Shown: positions 27,270-36,392, counted from the first letter of the stretch. The stretch is 64,000 bases of DNA from Bifidobacterium simiiventris (GCF_019331715.1 NZ_JAHBBG010000002.1:354735-418734), one strand, 5' to 3'. The notes: generated from the sequence alone by a model not told the origin. A program made the numbers and translations.

Positions 27270-29144
27270 GTGTTTGAGAACAAGAGTGAGAAGAAGGATC
27301 AGGTCGGCCGGCTGAGGCCGTTTCGTGACGCGATGGTGACGTCGTGGCGTACGAGCGCGTATGCGTTGCGCAAGCGTCCGGTACGTACGGTGGTGATGTG
27401 GCTGTCGATGCTGGTAATGATGGCGATGCCGTCGTTGCAGGTGTGGATGATCGGCTGGGCGTGCGGCCCGGACGGTCTCGGCATGGGGTCGGCGCTTGGC
27501 GCGGGCCGGTTCGCGTTGATTCTGGTGGTGTTGACGGTGGGCGCGGTGCTCATGTCGGTATCGTCGTCGTTGGCGCAGGACATGCGCGACCTGTTGCAGG
27601 AGCCGTTGATGGCCGAATACCAGTCCGATCTGACCGATGCGCTGGCCAACCTGACGCCGGCACAGACCTTGGACGACGAGGTGACCGCACAAGTGCGTGC
27701 GGCGCGTGACGCCATCCCGTACAATGTGGCCTCGCAGGCCGCGGACGCCACGTCGGTAGTGGGCGCGTTGATATCGATGATCATGCTGGCCGGATCTCTG
27801 TGGCACATGCATCCGTTGGCGGCGGTCATGATCGCGGTGGCGATGATCCCCGAATTGCTGGCACAGTTCGGCGTGGAAAAACTGGCGAACGAACTATGGC
27901 CGAAGCGCGGCAAGGAGTCACGTCGTGCGAACTACTTCGAACGGTTGCTGGATTATCCGCCGTCGAGTACGGAAATCGCGGCCACGGCCGGCTCGTTCGG
28001 CATTCCGGCGCAAGCACGAGTCAGGTATTTCACCATGGCCGGCATGTGGGAACGCGTCTCATGGCGCAGGGTGCAGCTGACCGTGGCGAGCTCGTTGGCG
28101 TTCGCGCTGTTGACCGGCGGCGCGTTCTGGCTGATCCTGACATCCGGCCATGCGGCGGCCACGAGCATTCCGGCGGCCCTGGTCGGCATCATGACGGGAC
28201 TGTCGGTGACGCGCACCACGGGCGAGGCGTTCGGCAACCTGATGGCGTCCACGCCGATGATCCTTGCCTACGACCGGCTCATGGATCTGCTTCACGCGAA
28301 TCCCGCGATCCCCGAGACGGAGGGGCCGGTTGGCGTGCGTGTGGAGCACCTGACATACGCATATCCGACCGTCGCGAAGAGCGACGACGAATCGGGCGGT
28401 AACGGCGATGTGGAAAGTGAGAAGACTAAGCCGACCTCGGCCGCCCAGACTCCGGCGTTGAACGATGTATCGCTGGACGTCGCACCGGGATCGATCGTCG
28501 CGCTGGTGGGCGAGAACGGGTCCGGCAAAACCACGCTCGTCAAGCTCATCGCCGGCATACTCGACGCGCCGGATGGCACCGTTGGCTTGACCTCGGAGGA
28601 GCCTGGTGGCGAGCGTTCCCTAGATGCATGGACGGAACGACTGGGCGCATCGAGCATGGTGTTCCAGGACTTCACGCACATCGAAGTGACCGTGCGCGAG
28701 TTCATCGACCCCGCAGGCCGCCACATGGATAGCGAACTGCGCGACGGCCTGCATCGCGCCCGCGCGCTCGACATCGTGGATGCGCTGCCGAACGGGCTCG
28801 ACGCGCAGCTCGGTCAGGAATGGGGCGGCGTGGGCCTGTCGGGCGGCCAATGGCAGCGCCTTGCGTTGGCGCGCACGTTCCTGTCCGGCAAGCCGCTATG
28901 GGTATTGGACGAGCCGACCGCCGCGGTCGACGCGACCGCCGAGGCTGCGATCTACCACGACCTGATCGCCAACCGTCCTGCCGGTGTCACCGTGATCGTC
29001 ATCAGCCACCGGCCGCGCGTTCTGACCAACATGGACCAGATCGTCGTCCTCGATCACGGCCGCATCAGCGAAACCGGCACTTACCAGCAGCTGCTCGACC
29101 GCAACGGCGCCTTTGCCACACTCGTCACCGACAGTCTTGAATGA
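27270..29144 (+). CDS. ABC exporter, permease and ATPase in one chain
   Basis: This is a half-transporter of about 624 residues. The N-terminal membrane domain (hydrophobic segments near 38-75, 80-105, 170-215 and 275-330) resembles type IV exporters but matches poorly to named subfamilies. The NBD follows, with Walker A GENGSGKTT, signature LSGGQWQRLALART and Walker B LWVLDEPTAAVD. The linker before the NBD has an acidic insert (KSDDESGGNGDVESEKTK). The start is uncertain: GTG 27270 is chosen, with ATG 27195 and ATG 27333 as alternatives; none has a strong SD. TATGCT at 27256-27261 could be a -10 of a near-leaderless mRNA. The substrate is unknown. Confidence 0.8.
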   Translation: MFENKSEKKDQVGRLRPFRDAMVTSWRTSAYALRKRPVRTVVMWLSMLVMMAMPSLQVWMIGWACGPDGLGMGSALGAGRFALILVVLTVGAVLMSVSSSLAQDMRDLLQEPLMAEYQSDLTDALANLTPAQTLDDEVTAQVRAARDAIPYNVASQAADATSVVGALISMIMLAGSLWHMHPLAAVMIAVAMIPELLAQFGVEKLANELWPKRGKESRRANYFERLLDYPPSSTEIAATAGSFGIPAQARVRYFTMAGMWERVSWRRVQLTVASSLAFALLTGGAFWLILTSGHAAATSIPAALVGIMTGLSVTRTTGEAFGNLMASTPMILAYDRLMDLLHANPAIPETEGPVGVRVEHLTYAYPTVAKSDDESGGNGDVESEKTKPTSAAQTPALNDVSLDVAPGSIVALVGENGSGKTTLVKLIAGILDAPDGTVGLTSEEPGGERSLDAWTERLGASSMVFQDFTHIEVTVREFIDPAGRHMDSELRDGLHRARALDIVDALPNGLDAQLGQEWGGVGLSGGQWQRLALARTFLSGKPLWVLDEPTAAVDATAEAAIYHDLIANRPAGVTVIVISHRPRVLTNMDQIVVLDHGRISETGTYQQLLDRNGAFATLVTDSLE

Positions 29145-29209
29145 CCGCGGCATGTTGTGTGAGCCGTACATGTCCGTATTCGTCCCTCTTTCGCCCGTTT
29201 GCACGTGGA

Positions 29210-29334
29210 AAGTGGGTAAATACGGACACGAAAATCCGTAAGTGGGTATTTGGATACCAAAAAGCTCCGATTTGAGGGGCATAATGGTTGAGAAATACCC
29301 ACTTACGGGTTCTCGCATCCGTATTTGCCCACTT
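29210..29334. repeat. 125-bp imperfect palindrome with four AAGTGGG motifs
   Basis: A 42-nt left arm (29210-29251) matches the reverse complement of 29293-29334 at all but five or six positions, around a 41-nt spacer. Each arm carries AAGTGGG followed by YAAAT or TATTT twice, 30 bp apart, giving four copies in two inverted pairs. The left arm also has its own small hairpin TACGGA/TCCGTA. It lies 90 bp upstream of the SDR start. It could be a MITE-like repeat or a multi-site operator. Confidence 0.7.
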
Positions 29335-29424
29335 GTGAAAGTTCTCTCTATCCCTGAACGGGACTGCGCAAGTCGGACCGGCCATCGTGCCTATACTTGG
29401 CTGCATTCGCAGCAAGGAGGTTCG

Positions 29425-30213
29425 ATGATGGACGATTCAATGACGAACGACATGGCCGGAGACACTCCGACGGGAGGACGATTCGCCGGCAAGTATGCAG
29501 TGGTGACGGGCGGCGCGCGCGGCATCAGCTACGCGGCGGCCGAACGGATGGCCGCGGAAGGATTAGCCGGCGTGATCCTGGCCGACCTCAACGGTGAACA
29601 GGCGGAGAGAAGTGCCGCGGTGCTCGCCGAACGTTACGGCTGCGAGGCGTACGGCATCAAGGTCGACGTGTCCAAGCCGCACAGCATCGAGGCGCTGTTC
29701 GCACGCGTCGGCGAACTGTTTCCGAGACTGGACATCCTGGTCAACGGCGCCGGCATCTGCCCGACCACGCCGATCGAGGATCTCGACGCCGACCAATGGG
29801 ACTGGTGCATGAACATCAACCTGCGTGGCGCCCACCTGTGCGTGCGCGAGGCGATCAAAACCATGAAGCCGCAGCGCTCTGGAGCGATCGTGAACATCGC
29901 CTCTCTGGCCGCGCGCGTCGGCGGCATCGCCTCGTCGGTCAGCTACGCCGCATCCAAGGGAGGACTGCTGACGGCCACGCGCAGCTATGCGAAGATCCTC
30001 GGCCAATACGGCATCCGCGCGAACGCCGTCTGCCCGGGCGTGATCAACACGGCGATGACCGCCGGCACCGGCTACACGGCGGCCGGCATCCCGCTCGGCC
30101 GGCTCGGCGAAACAGACGATGTCGCCGGCGTGATCGCGTTCCTCGCCAGCGACGACGCGCGCTACATCACCGGTCAGGGCATCGACGTCAACGGCGGCGC
30201 GTACATGAGCTGA
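29425..30213 (+). CDS. SDR-family NAD(P)-dependent oxidoreductase
   Basis: This classical short-chain dehydrogenase is 262 residues long. The cofactor motif VVTGGARGISYAAAERMA is near 23-40, NAG-type motif VNGAGICPTTP is intact, Ser/Tyr/Lys are in IASLA and SYAASKGG, and the C-terminus DDARYITGQGIDVNGGAYMS is typical of FabG-like and polyol dehydrogenases. The substrate cannot be told. ATG at 29425 or 29428 both follow AAGGAGG; 29428 has better spacing. It stands alone behind the palindromic element. Confidence 0.87.
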   Translation: MMDDSMTNDMAGDTPTGGRFAGKYAVVTGGARGISYAAAERMAAEGLAGVILADLNGEQAERSAAVLAERYGCEAYGIKVDVSKPHSIEALFARVGELFPRLDILVNGAGICPTTPIEDLDADQWDWCMNINLRGAHLCVREAIKTMKPQRSGAIVNIASLAARVGGIASSVSYAASKGGLLTATRSYAKILGQYGIRANAVCPGVINTAMTAGTGYTAAGIPLGRLGETDDVAGVIAFLASDDARYITGQGIDVNGGAYMS

Positions 30214-30410
30214 GCCGGGGGATGATGCTGTTTGGAATAATGGCAAAACTCAAATACTCAGCTGGTTTCCGCGAGCTTCGTTAGTTGCGTTTTCGTTGCA
30301 ATGATGCCGGTTCCGTTACCCTCGCCAGATTCGTTGATTGCCACTGATTTCGCTGATTGCTGCTGATTTCGTTGTTTTCCGCGGTCGCTGTGTCCCGGTG
30401 GTGTCCGCAT

Positions 30411-30466
30411 CGGTTCCAGTGCTCCCCAGTCGAATGCGACATAATGACTGAGGAGCACTAGAACCG
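30411..30466. repeat. 21-bp imperfect hairpin downstream of the ABC ATPase gene
   Basis: Arms 30411-30431 and 30446-30466 (GGTTC, AGTGCTCC and CAGTC blocks) pair with two mismatches around a 14-nt loop. No T-run follows on either strand. The rest of 30214-30491 holds repeats of GATT and CTGATTTCG with no convincing gene. Confidence 0.5.
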
Positions 30467-30491
30467 GCGACGAGGCGTTCATTCGGACCGC

Positions 30492-31379
30492 TCATGCGAA
30501 ACGCAGCCGGTGCGAGGCTCTCCATCGCTGCCCGGTTCGCTCTACGTGTAACGGGACGCCGAACATCGATTCGAGACGTTTGTCGGTAAGTCCTTCGTCA
30601 AGTGGTCCGGTGAATGTGATGGTTCCCGGTGTCGTGTTGCCGTCAAGTGTGGCGTAGATGCGCGGATGCGTGTCGAGGTATGTCATGCACTCGTGTTCCG
30701 TCATTCGGCCCATCATCGCGATATGGTCGAATCCGGCGGGGATGTCCTCCACTTGATGCGTGACGAGCAGCATCGTGCGCTCGTCCCCTCGCGAGGCCAG
30801 CGCCGATAGTTCTCGCAATACCGTTTCACGGCCACCCAGATCAAGGCCGGTGGTCGGTTCATCGAAGATTAGGAGATCCGCCGGCGAGACGAGCGCGCGG
30901 GAGATCATCACCCTCGTGCGTTCGCCTTCGGACAGGTTGCGCCACTGTTTGCCGATCAGATATGCGATGCCGAGCCGGCGCATCATCTCGTACGCCTTCT
31001 CGTATGCCTCGTCAGCCGAATCCTTCGTTCCTCTTGGAATCCCCGAGGCGACGACCGTGAGCGGGTTCATTCCCGACCCGATGTTGTGCCCGAACGCCGC
31101 CGAGACGATGGCCACGCGGGTGCGACGGCGCTCCGGATCCGAGCCCGCGACTGTTCGGTCCCCGAAGACGCGCAGTTCGCCGACGTTGGGGTAGGTGCGC
31201 ATCGCGATCATTTCCAGCAGTGTGGATTTTCCCACTCCGTTCGGTCCGAACAGCACCCATCGTCCGCCGGTGGCAATGGTGAGGTTTACGTCGGCAAGGA
31301 TCAGCCGCCGATTGCGATAGTAGCCCACCGACCTGGCTAGTACCATTGCTTCGTAGGGTGTTTCGCCGAGCATGGTCAT
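30492..31379 (-). CDS. ABC transporter ATP-binding protein (ModF/YlmA-like)
   Basis: This is a 295-residue stand-alone ATPase. Walker A FGPNGVGKST is at about 39-48, signature LSEGERTRVMISRAL, Walker B LLIFDEPTTGLDLGG, H-loop VTHQVEDI. No permease for it is adjacent. Its start overlaps the stop of the upstream MFS gene by 4 nt (31376-31379), so the two are co-translated. The pairing of an MFS with a soluble ABC ATPase is odd, and function is not assigned. Confidence 0.85.
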   Translation of the reverse strand: MTMLGETPYEAMVLARSVGYYRNRRLILADVNLTIATGGRWVLFGPNGVGKSTLLEMIAMRTYPNVGELRVFGDRTVAGSDPERRRTRVAIVSAAFGHNIGSGMNPLTVVASGIPRGTKDSADEAYEKAYEMMRRLGIAYLIGKQWRNLSEGERTRVMISRALVSPADLLIFDEPTTGLDLGGRETVLRELSALASRGDERTMLLVTHQVEDIPAGFDHIAMMGRMTEHECMTYLDTHPRIYATLDGNTTPGTITFTGPLDEGLTDKRLESMFGVPLHVERTGQRWRASHRLRFA

Positions 31380-32626
31380 CGCCCCGCTTCCTTATTCCGT
31401 CCGATGATGATGCCGATGGCGGTCTGTGCGACGGCTAGTATGGCCAGCATGATGAGCACCGTCCGCCATCCCGAGGTGATGTCGTAGATCGTTCCGGCCA
31501 ATGTGGGACCGACTGCGGCGAGCAGGTATCCGACGCATTGAGCCATGCCCGACAGTTGCGTCGTCTCCTCGGTGGTCGAGGTCTTCAATCCGATCAATGA
31601 GAGTGCCACGACCAGAGAGCATCCCGAGCCGATGCTGGCGACAATGATCCACAGCAGATCGAGCCGCGGTGCGAATGCCAGTCCGAGCGTACCGATGGCC
31701 AATGGCACGCTGGCGACGACAACGGCGGCGACCTGGCTGTCGCCCTTCAGCAGCACGGGGATGAGCAGTCCCATGACGATACCGACGAGCTGGAAGACCG
31801 CCAGATGCCAGCCGGTCCGGTCGGCGGGCACGCCGAAGGAGACCTCGATGGTGGGCAGCCAAGTGACGCACACGTAATAGTTCACAGATTGCAGCCCCAT
31901 GAACAGGGTGACGGCCCATGCCTCCGGCCTTTTCCACATGGAGACGCGGAGTCGGGTCTCCGATGCCGTACTCTGTCGGCTGCGGGGCTGCGCATCGGCG
32001 GCGGTCTTCGCAGCCGGGGTCGTCCTTTGCGCATTCGCCCGTGAACGCCATAGCCACAGCAGCGTGACGATTCCGGCGGGAATGGCCCAGATGCCGAGCG
32101 TGCCCTGCCACCCGATTGCATCGGACAGGGGCAATGTCACGGCCGAGGCGAACGCGGCCATGCCGGTCATGCATGCGGAGTATATGCCGGTGGCCAGTGA
32201 TGTGTGGCCGGGGTAGTCGCGTTTGACTATGGCCGGCACCAGAACGTTGCCCACCGCGATCGAGCAGCCGATGACGAGCGTGCCGGCCCACAGTCCGATG
32301 GTGCCGCACGTCGAACGGATCACGATGCCGAGCGTCAGAAACGCCATCGCGGCCAGCACGGTGCGTTCGATGCCGAGGCGTTCGGCCGCATGGTGCACCA
32401 TAGGGGAGACGAGGGCGAACGCGAGGATGGGCAACGAGCCGAGCAGTCCTTGCATCGTCGCGTTGAGATGTTCGGACGCTCCTATTCGAGGCAGCAGCGG
32501 GCCGACGGATGTGAGCGGAGCACGCAGGTTCAGCGCGACGACGAAGACCAGCGCAGTCAGTATCGATGCGGCGAATCGCGATGCCGACGATGGGATGGGA
32601 TGATGATGTTCTGTTATCTGTTCCAT
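31376..32626 (-). CDS. CynX/NimT-type MFS transporter
   Basis: This 416-residue protein has 12 hydrophobic segments. The N-terminus FVVALNLRAPLTSVGPLLP is the hallmark of the CynX/NimT (cyanate or nitroimidazole) branch of the major facilitator superfamily. The substrate is unknown. It is first in a two-gene unit with the ATPase gene, and its stop overlaps that gene's start. A TetR gene lies upstream in the same direction, 66 bp away. Confidence 0.87.
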   Translation of the reverse strand: MEQITEHHHPIPSSASRFAASILTALVFVVALNLRAPLTSVGPLLPRIGASEHLNATMQGLLGSLPILAFALVSPMVHHAAERLGIERTVLAAMAFLTLGIVIRSTCGTIGLWAGTLVIGCSIAVGNVLVPAIVKRDYPGHTSLATGIYSACMTGMAAFASAVTLPLSDAIGWQGTLGIWAIPAGIVTLLWLWRSRANAQRTTPAAKTAADAQPRSRQSTASETRLRVSMWKRPEAWAVTLFMGLQSVNYYVCVTWLPTIEVSFGVPADRTGWHLAVFQLVGIVMGLLIPVLLKGDSQVAAVVVASVPLAIGTLGLAFAPRLDLLWIIVASIGSGCSLVVALSLIGLKTSTTEETTQLSGMAQCVGYLLAAVGPTLAGTIYDITSGWRTVLIMLAILAVAQTAIGIIIGRNKEAGR

Positions 32627-32692
32627 GATGATTGACTAGATGATTGAGAGTATCCGTGTGATGATGCTGTTGATTCGTATAGGGGTTGTTCG

Positions 32693-33238
32693 TTATCGTC
32701 CGTCGGGGATCCGAGCGGCGATGGCGTTGAGGTTCTCGGCGACCGCCGCGATGATCTCGTCGTCGCTTTGCCCGCCCTCCAGCTTGAGTAGTCCGAGTGA
32801 GTGGAGCGCACCGGCTATGGAGAAGACGGCGGCGATGCGCTCGTGCTCGTTCGCCGCTTGGGCGGAATACCGTTCGACGAGCGTCGCTTCGATTTTGCGG
32901 AACATGGCTTCGGGACGGTCTGCGAACAGGATGCGCAGATCGTCGATCTGGCTGTCGATGGCCGGCCTCCAGCCGTTGAGGAACGCGAGCGGATCGGACA
33001 GGATCTTGTCCTTGGCGGGGTAATGCTCCAGCATTGCGTCGATGGTCTCGTCCTCGAGTTTGTCGTTCAGGTCGTAGACGTCGAGGTAATGCTTGTAGAA
33101 CGTGCTCGGGTTGACGAGAGCAAGGTCGCAGATGTCCTTGACTTTGACCTTCGAGACCGGAACTCCCGATGCCCGCAGGCGTAGGAACGCCTCGCGGATC
33201 GCCTTGCGGGTCTTGACGATGCGCAGATCGGTCACCAT
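32693..33238 (-). CDS. TetR-family transcriptional regulator
   Basis: The protein is 181 residues. The N-terminal helix-turn-helix includes TRKAIREAFLRLRASG and VKVKDICDLALVNPSTFYKHYLDVYDL (about 30-55); the rest is a variable ligand domain. It is transcribed away from the DHA2 exporter gene, with a 32-bp palindrome between them, so it probably represses that exporter and itself. It may also affect the CynX-type operon directly downstream. Confidence 0.9.
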   Translation of the reverse strand: MVTDLRIVKTRKAIREAFLRLRASGVPVSKVKVKDICDLALVNPSTFYKHYLDVYDLNDKLEDETIDAMLEHYPAKDKILSDPLAFLNGWRPAIDSQIDDLRILFADRPEAMFRKIEATLVERYSAQAANEHERIAAVFSIAGALHSLGLLKLEGGQSDDEIIAAVAENLNAIAARIPDGR

Positions 33239-33292
33239 GTCCCCTTTCGTTTGTCGGCGGCGTCATTCCCGCATCGGCTTGTAAGTCGCGTG

Positions 33293-33324
33293 TTATGCGA
33301 CGATTCAGGCGAATCGTCGCATAA
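33293..33324. promoter_or_regulatory. 32-bp palindromic operator between TetR and DHA2 genes
   Basis: TTATGCGACGATTC-AGGC-GAATCGTCGCATAA has perfect 14-bp arms, and a further half-site TGTCGCATA follows near 33333. Position and symmetry fit a TetR-family operator. Confidence 0.75.
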
Positions 33325-33423
33325 GCGAAGAATGTCGCATATCGGTGGTTGCCATCCGTTGTGTTTCGATAATAATTGATGCTCGTCGAATAATCAACAA
33401 CTATTGTTTATCGGAGTGTTATT

Positions 33424-34836
33424 GTGAAACTTGGCATCAACAGAAAACAATGGATCATGGTCATCGTGCTGCTCATGGGCACATTGCTGGCCGTGCTCAA
33501 CATGTCGGTGGTCACGCCGGCGCTGCCTTCCATCATGAAGGACCTCGGGGTGGATTCCACCACCGTTCAGTGGCTGTCCAGCGGCTATTCTCTGGTCGAG
33601 GCGATGGTCATCCCGCTCGCAGCGTTTCTCATGGGGCGCTTCTCCACCCGCAGACTGTTCATCGGCTGCATCTCGTTGTTCGCGGCCGGCAGCCTCGTCG
33701 CCGCATTCGCGCCGACATTCCCTCTGCTCATGGTCGGCCGGGTGCTTCAGGCCCTGTGCACCGGCGCGATCATGCCGATGGTCACCGCGGTGATCCTGCT
33801 CGTGTTCCCCAAGGAAAGCCGAGGCACGGCAATGGGCATCACCGGACTGGTCGTCGGCTTCGCGCCGGCGCTCGGCCCGTCCGTCTCCGGCGTGATCATC
33901 GATTCGTTCGGCTGGCGCACGCTGTTCGTCATCATGGCGGTCGTCTCGCTGATCGTCATCGCGTTGGCCGCCGTCTACCTGCGCAACTTCGACGGCTTCC
34001 AGCCGGGCGCGTTCGACCCCGTCTCCGTGCTGCTTTCCTCGATCGGTCTGGCATGCCTGCTGTACGGTCTGTCCACGTTCACGTCCACCGGCAACATGGT
34101 GCTCACCGTCCTGCTGATCGTCATCGGCGTGCTGCTCGTCGCCGTGTTCGTGCGTCGACAGCTCAAGGCGAAGGAGCCGATGCTGCGCGTCGGCATCCTC
34201 GCCAACCGCACCTATGCGCATTCGGTGATCATCGTGGCGTGCATGCAGGCCGCCCTCATGGGCTGCAACGTCATGGTGCCGATGTTCATCCAGACCGTGC
34301 TCGGTGCATCCGCTACCGCCAGCGGGCTCGCCATGCTTCCCGGCGCCCTCATCGGCGCATGCTGCGGTATCGTCTCGGGCCGCCTGTTCGACAAATACGG
34401 CATCCGCAAGGTCGCCCTGCCCGGCCTGACGGTCATGACCATCGGCGGCGTGCTCATGGCTCTGCTCGGCGCGGACGCCTCGGTCATCCTCACGGCATGC
34501 GCCTATACAGTGCTCTACGCGGGACTCATGTTCGCCATGACCCCGGTGAACACTTGGGGCATCAACGCACTCGACAACGAAAACATCGGGCACGCGCAAA
34601 GCGTGACCAACACCGTCGGACAGATCGCCTCCTCGATGGGCACAGCCCTCATCGTATCCATCTCCGCGCTGTCCACCACCCTCGCGCCCACCGCCACCGA
34701 ACACGCGCAATCCATACTCGGCTCGACGCTGGCATTCGCCACCATCGCGGTCATCCTCGCGGCCGCCCTCGTCACAGCGCTTCTGGCGACTCGAACGCGC
34801 CGAGGCACGACGAAACGGACTCTCGTCGGGCAGTGA
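33424..34836 (+). CDS. DHA2-family (EmrB/QacA) drug exporter
   Basis: This MFS protein of 470 residues has 13-14 hydrophobic segments. Motif C-like GFAPALGPSVSGVII and the start VLNMSVVTPALPSIMKDLGVDSTTVQWLSSGYSLVEA are typical of DHA2 multidrug exporters. The start is GTG at 33424. It is controlled by the divergent TetR gene, and is followed 48 bp later by an AttH-like gene that may share its transcript. Confidence 0.9.
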   Translation: MKLGINRKQWIMVIVLLMGTLLAVLNMSVVTPALPSIMKDLGVDSTTVQWLSSGYSLVEAMVIPLAAFLMGRFSTRRLFIGCISLFAAGSLVAAFAPTFPLLMVGRVLQALCTGAIMPMVTAVILLVFPKESRGTAMGITGLVVGFAPALGPSVSGVIIDSFGWRTLFVIMAVVSLIVIALAAVYLRNFDGFQPGAFDPVSVLLSSIGLACLLYGLSTFTSTGNMVLTVLLIVIGVLLVAVFVRRQLKAKEPMLRVGILANRTYAHSVIIVACMQAALMGCNVMVPMFIQTVLGASATASGLAMLPGALIGACCGIVSGRLFDKYGIRKVALPGLTVMTIGGVLMALLGADASVILTACAYTVLYAGLMFAMTPVNTWGINALDNENIGHAQSVTNTVGQIASSMGTALIVSISALSTTLAPTATEHAQSILGSTLAFATIAVILAAALVTALLATRTRRGTTKRTLVGQ

Positions 34837-34884
34837 CCAAAACGACAACGTATCAACAGACACGGAACCAAAACGAAACGAGAC

Positions 34885-35904
34885 ATGATGAACACCACGA
34901 ATAACTCGCTGACCCACAACATCCGTACCTTCCACCACGGCACCGAACCGCTGGTGGATCCCATCCAAGACACATTCATACGCACCGACAAAGTCGGCAA
35001 CTCATGGTTCTGGGTCGGTCATTTCGAGACGGGCGGCCACACCCTTGACTTCATGTACCATGTCAGCGTCCTGCAGTTCTCCAAATACCTGCCGGTGCGC
35101 ATGATCAACAGCGTGCTGTCCATCACCGATGAGACCGGACGCATCTACCGTCACGAAGACCGCTTTTACAAGGTCAGGCGAGGACAGGTCGCAGGCCAGG
35201 GACTGCACATCCACACCGACAAGGACGTCATCGAAGGCGACCTCGACAACATGCGCATCGCATCGGCCATGCCGGACGGATCCATCTATCTCGACCTGCA
35301 CGGCACCGGATACCCGCTCTACAGTCTCGGTACCGGCTACTTCCAGATCGCCGGAGTGGCCAACTACCAATACTCGTTCCCGCACATGGCTGCCAAAGGC
35401 GTCATCACTCTCGACGGCCAGCGCCACGAGGTGGAGGGGATGGTATGGATGGACCGTCAGTTCGCCGGCATGCCCAAAGGCAGAAGCCTCAAGGACGGCT
35501 ACAACTGCAAATGGCTGTGGATGAACCTCTGCTTCGATAACGATCCCGACGTGATCAGCCTATGGAGTGTAACCGAACTGGCCACGGGCAGCGAACATTG
35601 CTGGGCCAGCGTCCTGCATGAGGACGGCACCCAATCTTCCGCCGGCGTGGATCCGATGGTCGGCAACTCCTTCAACGTGTGGGAAAGTCCTGTGACCGGC
35701 ATGAAATACCCAACCGGATGGACCATCTCCATCCCTGAATGGGAAGCGAAACTCACCGTCACATCCATCATGGACGAACAGGAAATCGCTTCGCCGAACC
35801 CCTCAGGGCGCAAATACGAAGGCGCAAGCCAAGTGGTCGGCACCTACCGAGGACACTCGGTAACGGGCCACTGCTGCCTCGAACTCGTCGGAGGATGGAA
35901 CTAA
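34885..35904 (+). CDS. AttH/CrtC-like lipocalin-fold protein
   Basis: This 339-residue protein has no signal peptide. Its middle (about 140-195) shows the pattern of the AttH/hydroxyneurosporene-hydratase family: TGYFQIAGVANYQYSFPHM, GVITLDGQRHEVEGMVWMDRQFAG. These are paired beta-barrels that bind or hydrate hydrophobic molecules. The gene follows a DHA2 exporter and its TetR regulator, which suggests action on the compound exported; this is inference. ATG at 34885 or 34888; SD is weak. Confidence 0.7.
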   Translation: MMNTTNNSLTHNIRTFHHGTEPLVDPIQDTFIRTDKVGNSWFWVGHFETGGHTLDFMYHVSVLQFSKYLPVRMINSVLSITDETGRIYRHEDRFYKVRRGQVAGQGLHIHTDKDVIEGDLDNMRIASAMPDGSIYLDLHGTGYPLYSLGTGYFQIAGVANYQYSFPHMAAKGVITLDGQRHEVEGMVWMDRQFAGMPKGRSLKDGYNCKWLWMNLCFDNDPDVISLWSVTELATGSEHCWASVLHEDGTQSSAGVDPMVGNSFNVWESPVTGMKYPTGWTISIPEWEAKLTVTSIMDEQEIASPNPSGRKYEGASQVVGTYRGHSVTGHCCLELVGGWN

Positions 35905-36041
35905 CAACACCGGCCCATTTTCCGAAAAACACCGGCATCGGTCCAATTCCGCCAACCCGCCGAAGAAAGCCACAACCCGACGAACCGGTGAACAAGGGAT
36001 TTGAAATGGGCGCTGAATAGCCTTTCGGGGGCTCTCGCACA

Positions 36042-36082
36042 AGTTAAGCCCGTCTCGCGCACAACACGAGACGGGCTTAACT
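36042..36082. terminator. bidirectional terminator with 16-bp stem
   Basis: AGTTAAGCCCGTCTCG (36042-36057) pairs perfectly with CGAGACGGGCTTAACT (36067-36082). CCTTGTTTTTATTT follows on the plus strand. It serves the AttH-like gene and the opposing small membrane protein gene. Confidence 0.9.
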
Positions 36083-36090
36083 CCTTGTTT

Positions 36091-36315
36091 TTATTTGGCT
36101 TCACTGTCTTTGCTGAGCTTGCCGCTGAACGCTTGGTTCACCAAGGTGTAGACGGCTTGCGCGACGCCGATGACGCCGGTGAGGACGATGCCCCAGCCGT
36201 AGCTGTGGAAGCCGTTGGTGGCGGCGATAGCGATGACGCCGAGCAGGATGCTCACGCCGAGGCTGGTCAGGCCCACGTAGTCGGCGGGGATGTACTTTTT
36301 GAACGCCTGTACCAA
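36091..36315 (-). CDS. small two-helix membrane protein, start unclear
   Basis: The 74-residue ORF has two hydrophobic segments (about 12-33 and 40-60) and a charged tail (SGKLSKDSEAK). No family was recognised. The only possible start in frame is TTG at 36315, without a Shine-Dalgarno sequence; the frame stays open a further 23 codons up to a TAA. It may be 5'-truncated by whatever decayed the neighbouring SDR gene, but it keeps a strong terminator. Confidence 0.5.
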   Translation of the reverse strand: MVQAFKKYIPADYVGLTSLGVSILLGVIAIAATNGFHSYGWGIVLTGVIGVAQAVYTLVNQAFSGKLSKDSEAK

Positions 36316-36392
36316 GGCGGGCGCGATGAGGACAGTTGTCGCGAAATGTCCATAGGAGGCGCCGATCCTAGACGAATGCTGTTATGAGGGCA

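Noticed and set aside
29210..29334. CRISPR-like array from the repeated AAGTGGG motif
   Set aside because: Only four short copies in two inverted pairs, no uniform repeat-spacer units and no cas genes.
30258..30482. 74-codon minus-strand frame after the ABC ATPase gene
   Set aside because: Composition follows the local GATT-rich repeats, there is no ribosome site, and the frame crosses the large hairpin.
31392..33266. 624-codon minus-strand frame across the CynX-type MFS and TetR genes
   Set aside because: It is a frame-shifted shadow of two recognised genes on the same strand.
33345..34968. long frames on both strands over the DHA2 exporter
   Set aside because: The exporter frame has clear membrane segments; the others are Arg/His- or Asp/His-rich shadows.
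36001..36387. 128-codon plus-strand frame opposite the small membrane protein
   Set aside because: Starts inside the terminator and reads acidic low-complexity sequence; no SD.
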